Assembly (NCBI GenBank): GCA_029378245.1
Contig: JARKIF010000098.1
Span: forward strand, 1 to 64,000
Source: Roridomyces roridus
Lineage: Eukaryota; Basidiomycota; Agaricomycetes; Agaricales; Mycenaceae
Reading direction: 5' to 3'
DNA: 64,000 nucleotides
Part shown: positions 54,412-64,000 of the stretch, piece by piece
How the letters are laid out: each line of letters begins with the position of its first letter
How positions within the stretch are numbered: position 1 is the first letter of the stretch
Made by a program: the position numbers and the translations under genes
Notes under the pieces: model-generated
Databases searched by the model: none
What the model saw: the letters and a program-made list of their open reading frames with translations, nothing else
Told to the model about the DNA's origin: nothing

Positions 54412-55125
54412 TCATTCTTTCCCTGGGACAAGCAAGAGTCTACCAAAGAGTGTGGTCCCACTCCGCCTCAAATAGGAGAAGCCAAAGTAGAGGATACGGC
54501 GCCTTATAGCGTCGTACTCAACATCTTCACCCTCCACAGGTTCCTCAGCTCTGAACCAGCTCAGTATTCCCTCGAACACGTCGAGTACCCTGATCCCTTG
54601 GCTGTTTTCCACGACTTTGTTGGGAGAAGCATGATCTGGACCCAAAGATATCGTGAATCTGTGCACCGCGGGGATGGTCGCGAGGTCCTGTAATACACCG
54701 ATGGAGGTGAGCGGGACGGCGGTGTTGTCTAACAAGATGAATTTCGCGTCGGATATGGGCTCGCCGATCTTCCAGTCCAGGTCCCAGCGTTGGACTGCTA
54801 AATGCAGCTAGAGGGCGTTCATGAGCGGTTGTGGAAAGAGATGAAGGATACCCACCTTTATGGGTTGACTCTCGCACTCGAGTAGAAGAAAAGAGTCTGG
54901 ATTGTCGCCTGTGCGCGGGTCATTCACAAAACTTTGGCGTCCAAGTGCGGCAGTACGTACTTATATAGACTGGGCTCGTTCTCTTGAATGTTTGAACTTG
55001 GAGCGCAGGGTCGCTCTCAACAATGGCCTTCCACTTTTTCGCAACGCGTTTGACGCGGAGGAGGTCATAGTACGGGAGGTTGCCCAGGATGAGTGCGTGC
55101 AGTTCCGGTGGAGAGGGATGGATAC
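54412..55125 (-). CDS. F-box protein (second F-box subfamily), 5' end missing
   Basis: The first visible exon reads SPPELHALILGNLPYYDLLR and then VAKKWKAIVESDPALQVQTF, a clear F-box. Two introns (gtacgtact...gcacag and gtgggtatc...ctctag) then join VYISDNPDSFLLLECESQPI and LHLAVQRWDLDWKIGEP. The tail contains LATIPAVHRFTI and GIRVLDVFEGIL and ends VPGKE at 54412. All this fits the Agaricomycete F-box type that has this C-terminal module. No start codon is found: upstream of TRIHPSPPEL there is an acceptor-like tcagcgcag, and then antisense sequence of the opposite F-box remnant. The N-terminus is therefore lost or replaced. It differs in family from the genes at 5-8 kb. Confidence 0.65.
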
Positions 55126-56352
55126 GTGTCTGCGCTGAAACAAAGCCCGTGGGTCTTGACGCAGGTTAGCAGCCGTTGGAGAACAATCGCAATCTCAACT
55201 CCTTCGCTGTGGTCGAGAGTCAGCGTCGACTACTCTGAGGGATTCGGACAGCCACTGCGGATGGTTTGGACTCAGGTCGATCGCGCCGGGACACGGATGC
55301 TCGACGTCTATTTCGCCGGATCTGCAAAGCGTAATCACGGCGCTCAAGTCGAAATGTTCCAGTTCTTGTCCCTGCATTCCGCTCGCTGGGAGGTCCTCGA
55401 GATTGAGAACCTGACGACAAATTTGGTTCCTCATTTGGCTGCGCTCCGTGGTCGCCTTCCTTCACTCTCCAATTTGTGCGTCACATGGGATGCAAGGATT
55501 GACGATCACCAAGTAGGAGAGCGTGCTTTCGATTGCTTCCAGACGGCATATCGCCTTGTCGATGTGACATTGGGAGACTTTTTGCCCGTCCCTTTGGCTG
55601 CGCATCAGCTTACGGCCTACGCTGTAGACTGTTCATGGGAGATGCATCATTCTGTGCTGAAGCTCGCCTCCAATCTCGTCGAGGCCAGGGTAACCGTCAG
55701 CTCTGATGATACAGATTGGCCGGAAGCTTCTCCTGATCAAGTTATCGATCTCCCGCAACTGCAGCGCCTCTACGTCAGCTCCCAGGAAGTCCTGCGCTAC
55801 CTCCAGGCTCCCATTCTGTCCGAGATAGGCTTTATAGTAGCCGAGGACGAAGAACTAGCCGGGCTGGATGCCTTCCTCGTTCGTTGCTCTTGCAAACCGC
55901 AACAGCTTCTTCTTGAAGGGCTGCTCGACGCCGAGATGACCAAAAAAATCCTCGAAAAGCACACGTTCTTGAACCGCATCTTGCTAGTGTTCACCTCTCG
56001 TGACATTCGCAATTTCGACGACAACATTCTGGCTTCTTCCATCGGGGCTCACCTGAGCATGTTGGCTCGTGGCATTGCGCCTCAGCTGAAGGACATCTCC
56101 CTCGGCACCGAAGCTCGTTTTGGGGTCGATTATCCCCTCTTCGCCAGGATGCTCCGGGCTCGTCGAGGCCCAGGCAGTGTCCTCGGCGCTGCTGCCTTTG
56201 TGACGATACAGGGTCCAACTCCTGATCCCTTGACGCTTGCCGAACTGGATGCACTCGCAAAGGATGGACTGAGCCTTGTGCTGCAGTCGCGTAAAGATGC
56301 AGAGAGATCCATAAATGCTTGGTCGTATGCTACTCGTCCAATGTACAGGTAA
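55120..56352 (+). pseudogene. F-box gene remnant lacking start and F-box
   Basis: From ALKQSPWVLTQVSSRWRTIA the frame follows the F-box family of 5-8 kb to its natural end at 56352. It includes YSEGFGQPLRMVWTQVDRAG, RGRLPSLSNLCVTWDA and the DPLTLAELDALAKDGLSLV C-terminus, so it keeps the part that copy 2 at 6933 lost. The cysteine-rich start, coiled coil and F-box are absent. Sequence left of ~55125 belongs to the opposite-strand F-box gene. A product could start at an internal Met, but no Skp1-binding module would be present. Confidence 0.75.
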
Positions 56353-57843
56353 AGAATACAAAGCTGTCATGCCATTTAAATCGGGGCCCGCGTCTGCACT
56401 TTTGAGGAGGATCGGAGCGTAGCTCAGACGATCATGGATCAAGGATTAAGGCCGTACTGCATGCGCTGCTCGTCACTGAGAAGTCCAAAGCTAGTGAGAT
56501 CAGTGAAGGGATGCCGACGACCGGCGGATTGCTGCTTGGCGTAGAGACCTTAACTAAAACAAAGATGAGCAGGCGAAAGATGGGAGTGGCTGGCAAATTT
56601 CGGGGAGAGCGGCTGCCGACTTGACGATCGTGACGCTGGATGGGAAGGAAGTTGACAACACTCTTGGATGCGAAGTAAGTACCAGGTCGCGGTGGCTGGC
56701 AGCGATCGATTTGTTGATTGCATTGGGCGTCACTGAGAGACTGAGTTTGGGAGAGAGGATGCAAGGAGTGTTTGAGTGGCTACGCTTCGACATGTGGCCG
56801 GCAATTTCGGGGAGGGCGGATGCGTCGCTGCGTGAAGTGGCTGGATGGGAGGAGAGTGGGAGGCTGACGGGAGGCTGACAACACTCTTGGACACAAACGA
56901 GGTCGTAGTGGCTGGCAGGGTCGCCAGCGAGGTGGCTGGCGAGAAAGACGGAGCTTGATTCTGGGAGGGAATGCATGAGTTCGAGTGGCTACTACTGGAT
57001 GAAAACAAAAACGAGCCTTGTACCCAAGATAGGCTTTATTATCATTCTGAACAGAAACTTCAAGTGGAGTGCGGGAATGGAATCTCTGGCCGACGTGGAT
57101 TGACATCTTAGCGAAACAATGGTCAGTTGCATCCGTTACAAGAACTATAGAGCTGGACAATGAACTGTCAAATGCCCCTGGAGTAGATGTGGGATAAAAC
57201 GTATGGGCGGGTCGCACGTCGGGAAGTAGTAGTACAAGACAACAATGATTCTTGTATCTGGGCGGAGGCCGAGCAATGGACAAGGACACAATTAGGCATT
57301 CCCAGGTGATGGCGGCGAAGATGAATCATGGCCGTAGACATCTGGTAAAGAATCGCAACGCCTAGAGGTAACAAAAAGATTCCCCGCGCCCACAGAACGG
57401 AGGCAAAATGGTTGATCGAGGCAGCTGCACGAAAAAGGCAATCGTTGTCTTATTCTCCACCATGGCCATCGTCCCGAGTCATGGCGCAGCTTCTTGGAAG
57501 CTTCTTGCTGTTGGCAACAGGACCTTGTTCCAGAACGGGGGTAAGCGGGGTACAATGAGGTAGCGAGCGACAATAGAACTGGTGTACAAACACGGCGCAA
57601 CACGCGGAGGCATAATGCCTGTGCTTGTACTTCCACCTCAATTGTCCCGTTAGCATCCTTTTGTTGTCCTTTCGGTATAAGAAGCGGGGTCGGCTGGAGT
57701 GCTAACCATCCATCCAGAGCTAGCCTCCTCACGATTTAACGCCCACTCCACTGCCTCACTGTCTTTTCTTACCTTACCCGATCATTTTACGGTGTGTTCC
57801 AGCGCTGCTTTGTCCGCGCCCTTGTACTCATTTGGGCTCCCAG
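56353..57843. other. Intergenic, with a degenerate ~250-bp duplication
   Basis: No convincing gene is visible in 1.49 kb; ORFs on the minus strand are repeat-derived or shadows. Segments at about 56587-56700 and 56800-56925 share GGCAAATTTCGGGGAG / GGCAATTTCGGGGAG, then TTGACAACACTCTTGGAYRC, then GTGGCTGGCAG. This is an imperfect tandem duplication. The last ~200 bp are pyrimidine-rich and form the leader of the next gene. Confidence 0.45.
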
Positions 57844-59082
57844 ATGTCCATTAAAACCTCTGCTCCAGTTGCCCCTGTCCAGGTTCTCCTCCCCATAACC
57901 ACCCCGCCTCGCCGTCACCGCTCAAACTCGGCCATCCTTGCTTGGGCAGCGCGCGTTCAGCCAGGCTCTCCCTCTTCTCCCCGCCGTAGTCCGTCTATCA
58001 GCCACGGCCCTGCACCCCCAGGCTCTGCCTCGTTCATCACGCTCATCGATACTCCCAGCACCGCCGGGAAGCAGTTCGATCTGACGACCCTCGGGTACTC
58101 GTCCTTCTTCATCGCTGCCGCGGCTTCTCCCAAGTCGGCCTGTGTCGCCCAGATCCCGATCCCACCCGTCCCGGCCTCCCCGACTAAACCCAGTCGCGTG
58201 CTCAAGCACTTCCGCTCTCTCTCCGCCCTTACGCGCTCACGAGCCAAATCTGTCTCTGCCATCCCTCCAGTGCCCCCCATGCCCCCCACTACACCAAAGC
58301 TCTTTGCCAACAAGGCCAAGACTTATGCCAAGCACACTGCACCCCGCCCAGCGCCACTTGCGAACGAGCTCGCGCTCATGCAGTTTGCTGATGGTGGCTC
58401 TCTCGAGTCCCATGCGAAGCGCGTGCTCGCTCACCAAGCCAAGGCCGCTGGTCCCGGCGTCGGTGTCGGCACCGTCTTCCGCGATGCCAACGGCGGTATC
58501 TGGTGGGATGCCGAGGAGGAATGGGAGTTTGCCCATCTGCTCGATGGTGAGCACGATGTTGGATCGGATGACTGGGTGCAATTCAGTGGCAAGGAGAACG
58601 GTGGCGAAGAGCGCCGTGGGAGTGTGTCGACTCAGGACTCGGATCTCGACGCGCGCTTCCTCGTGCAGCCCGCTGACGACGATGCTCTGATCGCTGCCTT
58701 CCCGCCTCATCGCCGCGGTGCCACCACCATCCTCGCCCTTCCTGCTCGCCGCCGCCCTGCCCCACACCTCCGCAAACCTGCCCAGCTCGATGCCTTTGCT
58801 GCTGCTCCTGCTGTAGCAGCTGAGCCCACGCCTAATTCCAAGGGCAGTGCTCGTCGCCGCCCTGCTCCCCCACCGCTCAAACTCGCCCGCCCACATCCTC
58901 ACGCTCGCAACGACTTCTTCGCGGCCTCGTTCGCGCCTTCACCCCTTCCTGTCTCGGGGCCTGTTTCTCCTCTTGCGCTGTCGCCCGTCTCGCCGGGCTT
59001 GCACGCGCATGGGCACCCCCGCCCCCGCACCAAGTCTTCCGTGCGCAACCTGCGGACACTGTTCCGCCGGCGCGCCGATTGA
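57844..59082 (+). CDS. Proline/alanine-rich protein of unknown function
   Basis: I do not recognise a domain. The single-exon frame from ATG 57844 (MSIKTSAPVAPVQVLLPITT) gives ~412 residues. It begins with a Pro/Ser/Arg-rich disordered region (RRHRSNSAILAWAARVQPGS), then LIDTPSTAGKQFDLTTLGYS and a basic patch VLKHFRSLSALTRSRAKS. A conserved-looking central block follows (GTVFRDANGGIWWDAEEEWE, DDWVQFSG). The C-terminus is Pro-rich and ends with the basic RNLRTLFRRRAD. There is no signal peptide or membrane helix. Strong codon bias toward C/G and one long open frame support a real gene. The central WWDAEEEWEF block is the part to search for homologues. Confidence 0.65.
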   Translation: MSIKTSAPVAPVQVLLPITTPPRRHRSNSAILAWAARVQPGSPSSPRRSPSISHGPAPPGSASFITLIDTPSTAGKQFDLTTLGYSSFFIAAAASPKSACVAQIPIPPVPASPTKPSRVLKHFRSLSALTRSRAKSVSAIPPVPPMPPTTPKLFANKAKTYAKHTAPRPAPLANELALMQFADGGSLESHAKRVLAHQAKAAGPGVGVGTVFRDANGGIWWDAEEEWEFAHLLDGEHDVGSDDWVQFSGKENGGEERRGSVSTQDSDLDARFLVQPADDDALIAAFPPHRRGATTILALPARRRPAPHLRKPAQLDAFAAAPAVAAEPTPNSKGSARRRPAPPPLKLARPHPHARNDFFAASFAPSPLPVSGPVSPLALSPVSPGLHAHGHPRPRTKSSVRNLRTLFRRRAD

Positions 59083-60362
59083 GCTACTTCTCCTTTCTCA
59101 TGAACCCAAAATTACCATGACCGGACCAACGACTCGACGAAGGTGGATGGATTGATTCCTCCCGAAATAAATGTTTTGTATGTCCTCTTTTCACTCATGC
59201 AATACGCACATGCCATTACTACCTACCCTTGTATCAACTACCACCTCCACACCACCCGCGTCCCCTACCCGCATACGTTCTTGTTTGTATCGACTACTAG
59301 TACACCCCTTGTTTATTGCATACCACACGATGTATTTTATTGAGCTTGTTAATATAGGCATGGTTTTGGAGAACTACTCTTGTAGGAGCATGGATGTTTG
59401 CTTATCGGCGAGTATCCCAAAATGACCCGTTTTTGGAACGATATGGTGCTTCACTGGCTTGCTGCATAAATGCACGCCGAGATCAGACCACCGCTGCTTT
59501 GCTGCAGGGGGCAACGTAGCAACCAAGCCAAATTCGGCAGTGATCAAAGTAATGGGAGCCTTGACTGAGGAAACCCAATTGGCCAACGACTGGACGAATC
59601 CATCGTGACTTTGGTCTTGTTCTAGGGGATAAAACCCCGAAAGGAATCGTACGAGCGGAGTGACGACGACGTTCTTCAATTGGGTTGCACTCGCCTGTGT
59701 GACGGGGGATGCCTTTGAACCTGAACCTGAACCTCCCGACTGCGCACCGAGAACCCATCCCCATTCCGCGACCTGCGCGCTATCGGGTCCAAAAGCAGGA
59801 TCGTACCGGAATAGATTGATCATACTCTGCATCGCCCTGTCTGCGAATACAGAGGGATCCGGACTCGCCAGTGAGCGCAAATTCTCCTCCAAAGCCCATA
59901 TCATGGGAAAGTGCTCGATGTACGTTAGCTGTACCACCTCCTCTCCGGCGTCTTCGAGGGCCTTGACCACCGCAGTACCGAGGATGCTCATTCCCGAATA
60001 CGCTGATATACGGTATTACGGTAAGGACCGGTCGGTCGCTTTTCCCGGATTTTGGCGGCGAAGAAGTTGGCTTGAGCTGGGAGCGAGTCGGCGGGTGTTG
60101 TATCGGTTACTTGGAGAGCCCAAAGCGTGCCGGTAAAGTGGGACCGAAGAGCCAAAGTGTTGTTGATGCGTCCCGTGAGGCCGGGGAATGCGATGAGAGG
60201 TATACCCTCGCCGGAACAGATCTCCACAATAGACTCGAGTTTCGATGTCGTTTCGAAAGAGTCGACCTCCTCGTCCCGTTTGACAGGCTCATATTCGGTC
60301 CCGCTGACCAGAGCGACCAGGTATTTGGTCAGCTCCGAGATGGTGGGGTAGTCGTAAACGAG

Positions 60363-60961
60363 CTGGCGCACGCCTCCCCCCCAATGACATGTCCAAAAAA
60401 GGCTAATCGGATTGATATCAAGGCACGTGGGGGTTTCTTGGCATTTACTGGGACTGTGACGCCACGTGGCGGCCACTAACCAATGTCCCAGTGGCTCTGC
60501 GGTTCCGGTGTCCCATCTTCATGATCCTTCATTTCTTGAATGTCTCGAGTTCAATTCTTGGTGCTGGTCAATTTTTTTGTCAGCATTTTGTTATTCTACA
60601 ATGAGAGAAGGGTGGGTTGGTTGGTTAGGCTCAGTTGAATGACATTGTCCTACCCAGACTGTCAATACCTCCCCCGCAGCCTCGGCTGTGAATACCCCTC
60701 TGAGAATCCACAGTGAATGGGCAGTTAGGTACAGTATCCACGGTGAATTGGTGGCTAGATCTGATAGACCAGGTTCAAGTTAGGCTCAGTTGGTTAAGTT
60801 AGGTTGTTGGAGCTTGAGGAGCTTGAGGAGGCTAGGGTGGAATTTACAGAAAAAAAGAACTGACCCCACACTGTATCGAACTCACGCAAGACAAATCACA
60901 TGACCTTATCGGCTGTCACATGACCTTATCGGTGTCATTGGGGGGGAGGCCAAGGGGGTTT
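60363..60961. mobile_element. MITE-like insert in the NRPS-like T domain
   Basis: An 18-bp inverted pair GCCTCCCCCCCAATGACA lies near each end (60372-60389 and, inverted, 60933-60950). An 11-bp direct repeat TCGTAAACGAG flanks the insert at 60352-60362 and 60962-60972. Collapsing one copy joins the interrupted codons NISQN and LVYDYP. The ~600 bp hold no ORF, only short internal repeats (CATGACCTTATCGG twice at 60899-60932). The outermost 10 bp do not match, so the true ends are not fixed. Confidence 0.6.
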
Positions 60962-62107
60962 TCGTAAACGAGGTTCTGAGAAATATTCTCAACCGCCTTT
61001 TCTCCAGAGCGCAAGGCTTTGAGGACGTGAAGCCGGAATACAGTGGCAGTCAAACTAAAGAAATTAATGAGCCGTGAAGGAAGGAAGGCAATATCACCGA
61101 ACCTGTCGAAACCTTGCTGGCGGAGATCCACCGATACCGCGATGATGCTCGTGTTGGACACGCGTTTGGCCAAGTTCAGAAGCCATGGCTGCACAGTTGC
61201 AGAGTCCCATATTGTGGGCGGTGCGATTGAATCGAATTGGTGTTGTACAACGTTGTAGCTTCGGAACCATATAAGCGGCGAGGCCGATTACATGAAAACC
61301 ACCGGACCCACAGAGCATCGATCTCGGCAGCATACATGCCGATTGCGGCTTTGCGCATAACCAATCCTTTGCCGGAGCGAGGCAATGATTTATCGCGGGC
61401 CGTGATCAAGATCATCTCTTTGAAAATACGGCTAAATGCCGGTGCGATCGCGTTCGCCTGCTCAATAGCAGGCCAAATTTGATTTCTCAGTGCGGCCAGC
61501 TGTTTTGGATCTCCAACATCGATTTGAGCGCTGGGCCGCGCTTCGATTAGGATGCCGGCCTGCGGGCGCTCGCGACCGAACATTACAGCCTCTGTGACTC
61601 TAATTATCCGTTAGCACTGCTCAAATCGGGGATTTAAAGTAACTTGCATTGAAGCGCTTGTGATAATGCTTTCCATTGGGCCAGGGACCGTCTTTTCTCC
61701 AGAACTATGGACGATCGTATCATCTACCCGCCCAACACTGTTTTTTAAAGTCAGTTTTTGTTGCTACAACTCAGGAAAACAAAGATACATTTTCCAGAGA
61801 TGAGGTTTCTGGGGATGTTGCATGCATAAATCCGACGTCGCATAACCCTTGACGTCGTCCAGATTCTCCATCGTAGGAGCATGTATCTCTGACGACTTGG
61901 TCGAAATCAAAGTCCGAACAACATTCAGAACATGGGGATATACGAACCAAAATATGCAATTCAAAGTAGCCTCGCGATGGCCAGGCGTTCTATCGACAGT
62001 GAGAGGAGTAACACACGGCTGATAAAGAGATGTTTGATGGTACTACCGGATTTGGATGAATTTCGAAAATTTGATGAAGAATTGATGGGCAGGAGGGTCT
62101 CTAGAAC

Positions 62108-62222
62108 GCCTGGGGCACTTCGTTTGACACCTCCCCCCATCGAGTCACACCGCCTGCCAAAATTCGGTGATATCACGCCTGAGTGTGACTCGATGGGGGA
62201 GGGTCTCGGCTCAAGTGCCCCA
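62108..62222. repeat. Foldback (inverted-repeat) element in the A-domain region
   Basis: CCTGGGGCACTTCGTTTGAC, then ACCTCCCCCCATCGAGTCAC, faces its near-complement GTGACTCGATGGGGGAGGGT, then GAGCCGAGACC-complement to AAGTGCCCCAG. The ~40-bp arms are about 85% complementary around a ~30-bp loop. It sits where the coding frame between FELVSC and PTMENLDDVKGY is interrupted. Confidence 0.65.
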
Positions 62223-63485
62223 GACGTTTGGGTGAGAGCTCTGTCGATCAAATTTTAATTTGATGAGCTTAAATCACCCAAAACGGATGGGCACGAGACT
62301 AATTCAAAGATATTCAGTGCGTTTGGTACCAAGCGCACTTGTACCTTGTCGGCAAACTGGAACCACGCCCATTCCTTTTCGTCCTTTTCGTCCAGCCGTA
62401 AATCAGTGACCGTACCAATCTCGGTAGCGCCATAGACACTGCGAAGCTTTACACCTTGCTCCACGAGCGAATCTCCAATACGCTGAGGGAGCGGACCACC
62501 TGCCCAGACCTACCCAGAATCAGGAACACTACGAGGACTCGGAGGATAATCACTCACGACGAGTTGCAAAGACGCTAGATATGCGACTGATTCTGGAGAA
62601 TTGATCCAAAGTGTCAATAGGGCAGGTACAGTCGTGAGGGCCTTGCACTTTGTGGCGCGCGCATGCCGGAGAATGTTGTCGGGGGACGGTATCACCGGAA
62701 GTGAGTTGGTGGAAGTTGCAGTGGGTGGATACACGGCAACACACAAGCCGTGGAGGGGATGAAGAAGTTGGCAAACAATGCCAAAAATATGGAATGGTGG
62801 GAGCGCCATATTACCTGCCACACCCTTGGGATTGAGCAAACCTGCGTCGGCAATGGCCGCTGCATAGGCAAGGTTAGTTCAAGAAAATGCGGCGGGAAAA
62901 TGAGACGTACGGAGGTTACACCATTGCTCGATCCCTCGGTGCGTCTGCCCAATGGCTCTCGGCAACCCCGTACTGCCGGAGGAATGCATATACAGCTCGA
63001 TATCATCGGGCGAGGAACTCGACGTCACAAAAGGATAGGGTTCGAACGGGGAATTGGCCGTCTCGATACCCAGGTTTGGATAAATCTGCGCCACCGACGG
63101 AGCCTCTTCAATGTCCAACAAGTAATCTGGGTCAACCCGAGAGATGTGTTCTTTGAGCCCGGCGAGAACCGGTGCAAGAGTAGCGCAGGTAGCCAGAATT
63201 CGGTGACAGGATGATGCACTCAGAAGTTCAAATATTCCAGCTGCTGAGTTACGAGGCGAGATTGGGAAGGGCTGATCGAACTTGAGGACGCGTTCATGGA
63301 TGAAGGATTACACTTACAATAATATTCGCGGTCATCAGACCGACGAGGAGCGCATGATACAAAATGGTGTCCGACTGTATGCTGTTCGTTTTGTAAAAAA
63401 AATAAACCCATATCGAGTTGGGCCGAGCCTGAAAATATTGAGTCCGGGGTGACCAATATATCGAGGCTCGAGCAACATCGAGGAC

Positions 63486-63740
63486 ACAGGGGGGAACCTC
63501 ACTTTTCCGCACAGCGGGAATTTTATATTTCCGCAGTATTTCCGCATGATTTCCGCAACATTTCCGCGTGGCGGAAATGTGTTGATTTCATTACATAATC
63601 ATAAGATTCTCTGCTAAATTGGCAGATTTTGATTTTTATCACCTATTTTTGGAGCTGGCGGAAATGTTGCGGAAATACTGCGGAAATGTTGCATAAATAA
63701 AGTATTTCCGCGGTGCGGAAAAGATGCCTTCCCCCCTGTG
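63486..63740. mobile_element. Small CACTA-like MITE, 3-bp target duplication
   Basis: The ends are CACAGGGGGGAA and its complement TTCCCCCCTGTG, followed inward by CTTTTCCGCAC on both sides. Many TTTCCGCA subterminal repeats point inward. The flanks are GGA at 63483-63485 and 63741-63743. Length is 255 bp with no ORF. CACAG-like termini with a 3-bp duplication fit the CACTA/EnSpm type, but a 3-bp match alone is weak. Confidence 0.6.
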
Positions 63741-64000
63741 GGATCTATTCAGCTGCACATCGAGTGAGGTGGGTAAATATCGAGATTTTTGAGCTGGAAA
63801 CATCGAGAGAGCACCTGAATTGTATTGAGCAATATATCGGATTCGCGAAATATATCGAGGGAGGGAGTGCCAACATCTATCTAGCAAGCTTCTGACATCT
63901 AATTAGAGAACATTGTGCCCGAGCAACGTCGTTGGCAGTGCTCGGGCCCTCCCGCTCGTTGCATCCGCCGGCTGACGGAACCTGAGCGCCCTGGCGTCGT
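63741..64000. other. End of window, no gene seen
   Basis: The stretch contains several ATATCGAG/CATCGAG motifs similar to those left of the MITE (63450-63480), which suggests an older repeat into which the MITE inserted. No coding sequence is recognised. Confidence 0.4.

Larger units (their letters stand above)
59374..63456 (-). pseudogene. NRPS-like adenylation-thiolation-thioesterase gene, broken by insertions
   Basis: Order on the minus strand is adenylation, carrier, thioesterase, the A-T-TE plan of fungal NRPS-like enzymes such as quinone synthetases; the substrate is unknown. A domain: ELYMHSSGSTGLPRAIGQTH (A3), NMALPPFHIFGI, LRSVYGATEIGTVTD (A5), VHSSGEKTVPGPMES, and MFGRERPQAGILIEARPSAQ to KGLVMRKAAIGMYAAEIDAL. 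T domain: KALRSGEKAVENISQ, then LVYDYPTISELTKYLVAL. TE: EGIPLIAFPGLTGRINN, then YSGMSILGTAVVKALEDAG and the His in VPKTGHFGIL, ending at 59374. Three inverted-repeat inserts disturb it: in the T domain (60363-60961), in the A domain (~62108-62222) and at the N-terminus (63486-63740). The T-domain serine region is affected. Between the inserts many exons keep good introns, so decay is recent. Confidence 0.7.

Noticed and set aside
54412..56352. A single bidirectional F-box gene or one gene with an inverted exon.
   Set aside because: The two halves belong to different F-box subfamilies on opposite strands; a rearrangement junction explains them better.
57292..57732. Minus-strand ORF of ~146 codons as a gene.
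   Set aside because: No start context, domain or splice-supported extension; composition looks like untranslated leader sequence.
1..64000. Prokaryote-style systems (CRISPR arrays, operons, toxin-antitoxin modules, Shine-Dalgarno sites).
   Set aside because: Gene structure is eukaryotic with abundant spliceosomal introns; no regularly spaced repeats of CRISPR type were seen.

Overview
The window looks like nuclear DNA of a mushroom-forming basidiomycete (Agaricomycetes). Genes carry many 45-60 nt introns. The content fits this group: F-box genes that begin with a Cys-x2-Cys stretch, a FunK1 fungal kinase, a basidiomycete-style NRPS-like enzyme, an Ngaro YR-retrotransposon and a two-ORF Tc1/mariner element. 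All gene models were read by eye from splice signals and family motifs, without any database search.

Layout. 0-5 kb: an unrecognised gene, a WAPL-like cohesin release factor and a PBN1/PIG-X-like GPI-anchor factor. 5-8 kb: a tandem F-box pair in which each copy has lost a different part. 8-11 kb: a GT90 (CAP10-like) glycosyltransferase. 11-14.5 kb: a transglutaminase-like gene split by a 536-bp hAT-type MITE with a clean 8-bp target duplication. 14.9-23.9 kb: a segmental duplication of the block [FAD monooxygenase - DUF829 hydrolase - NOP53]; only the outer monooxygenase, the outer NOP53 and one hydrolase copy look intact. 25-26.4 kb: an in-frame chimera of an F-box N-terminus with the 3' end of a GH5 glucanase gene. 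26.5-31.3 kb: an S9C acylaminoacyl-peptidase and an UNC93-like transporter.

31.3-42.4 kb: a repeat carrying Pol III-like boxes, a FunK1 kinase, and a second copy of that repeat split by an apparently complete 5.8-kb Ngaro element with gag, RT-RNase H, tyrosine recombinase and split direct repeats in A1...B1-A2-B2 order. 42.5-48.5 kb: a coiled-coil gene split by a 3.86-kb Tc1/mariner element with ~310-bp TIRs, a DD34E transposase and a second convergent ORF of unknown role. 48.7-54.3 kb: a BBE-type flavin oxidase and a long-form tRNase Z, divergently transcribed. 54.4-56.4 kb: two unrelated F-box gene remnants meeting head to head. 57.8-59.1 kb: a proline-rich protein. 59.4-63.4 kb: an A-T-TE NRPS-like gene broken by three short inverted-repeat insertions.

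Housekeeping genes (WAPL, PBN1, GT90, NOP53, AARE, UNC93, tRNase Z) alternate with accessory stretches shaped by duplication, microhomology deletion and transposition. There is no single coordinated pathway. The best candidates for something little described are the accessory ORF of the Tc1 element and the transglutaminase-like gene.
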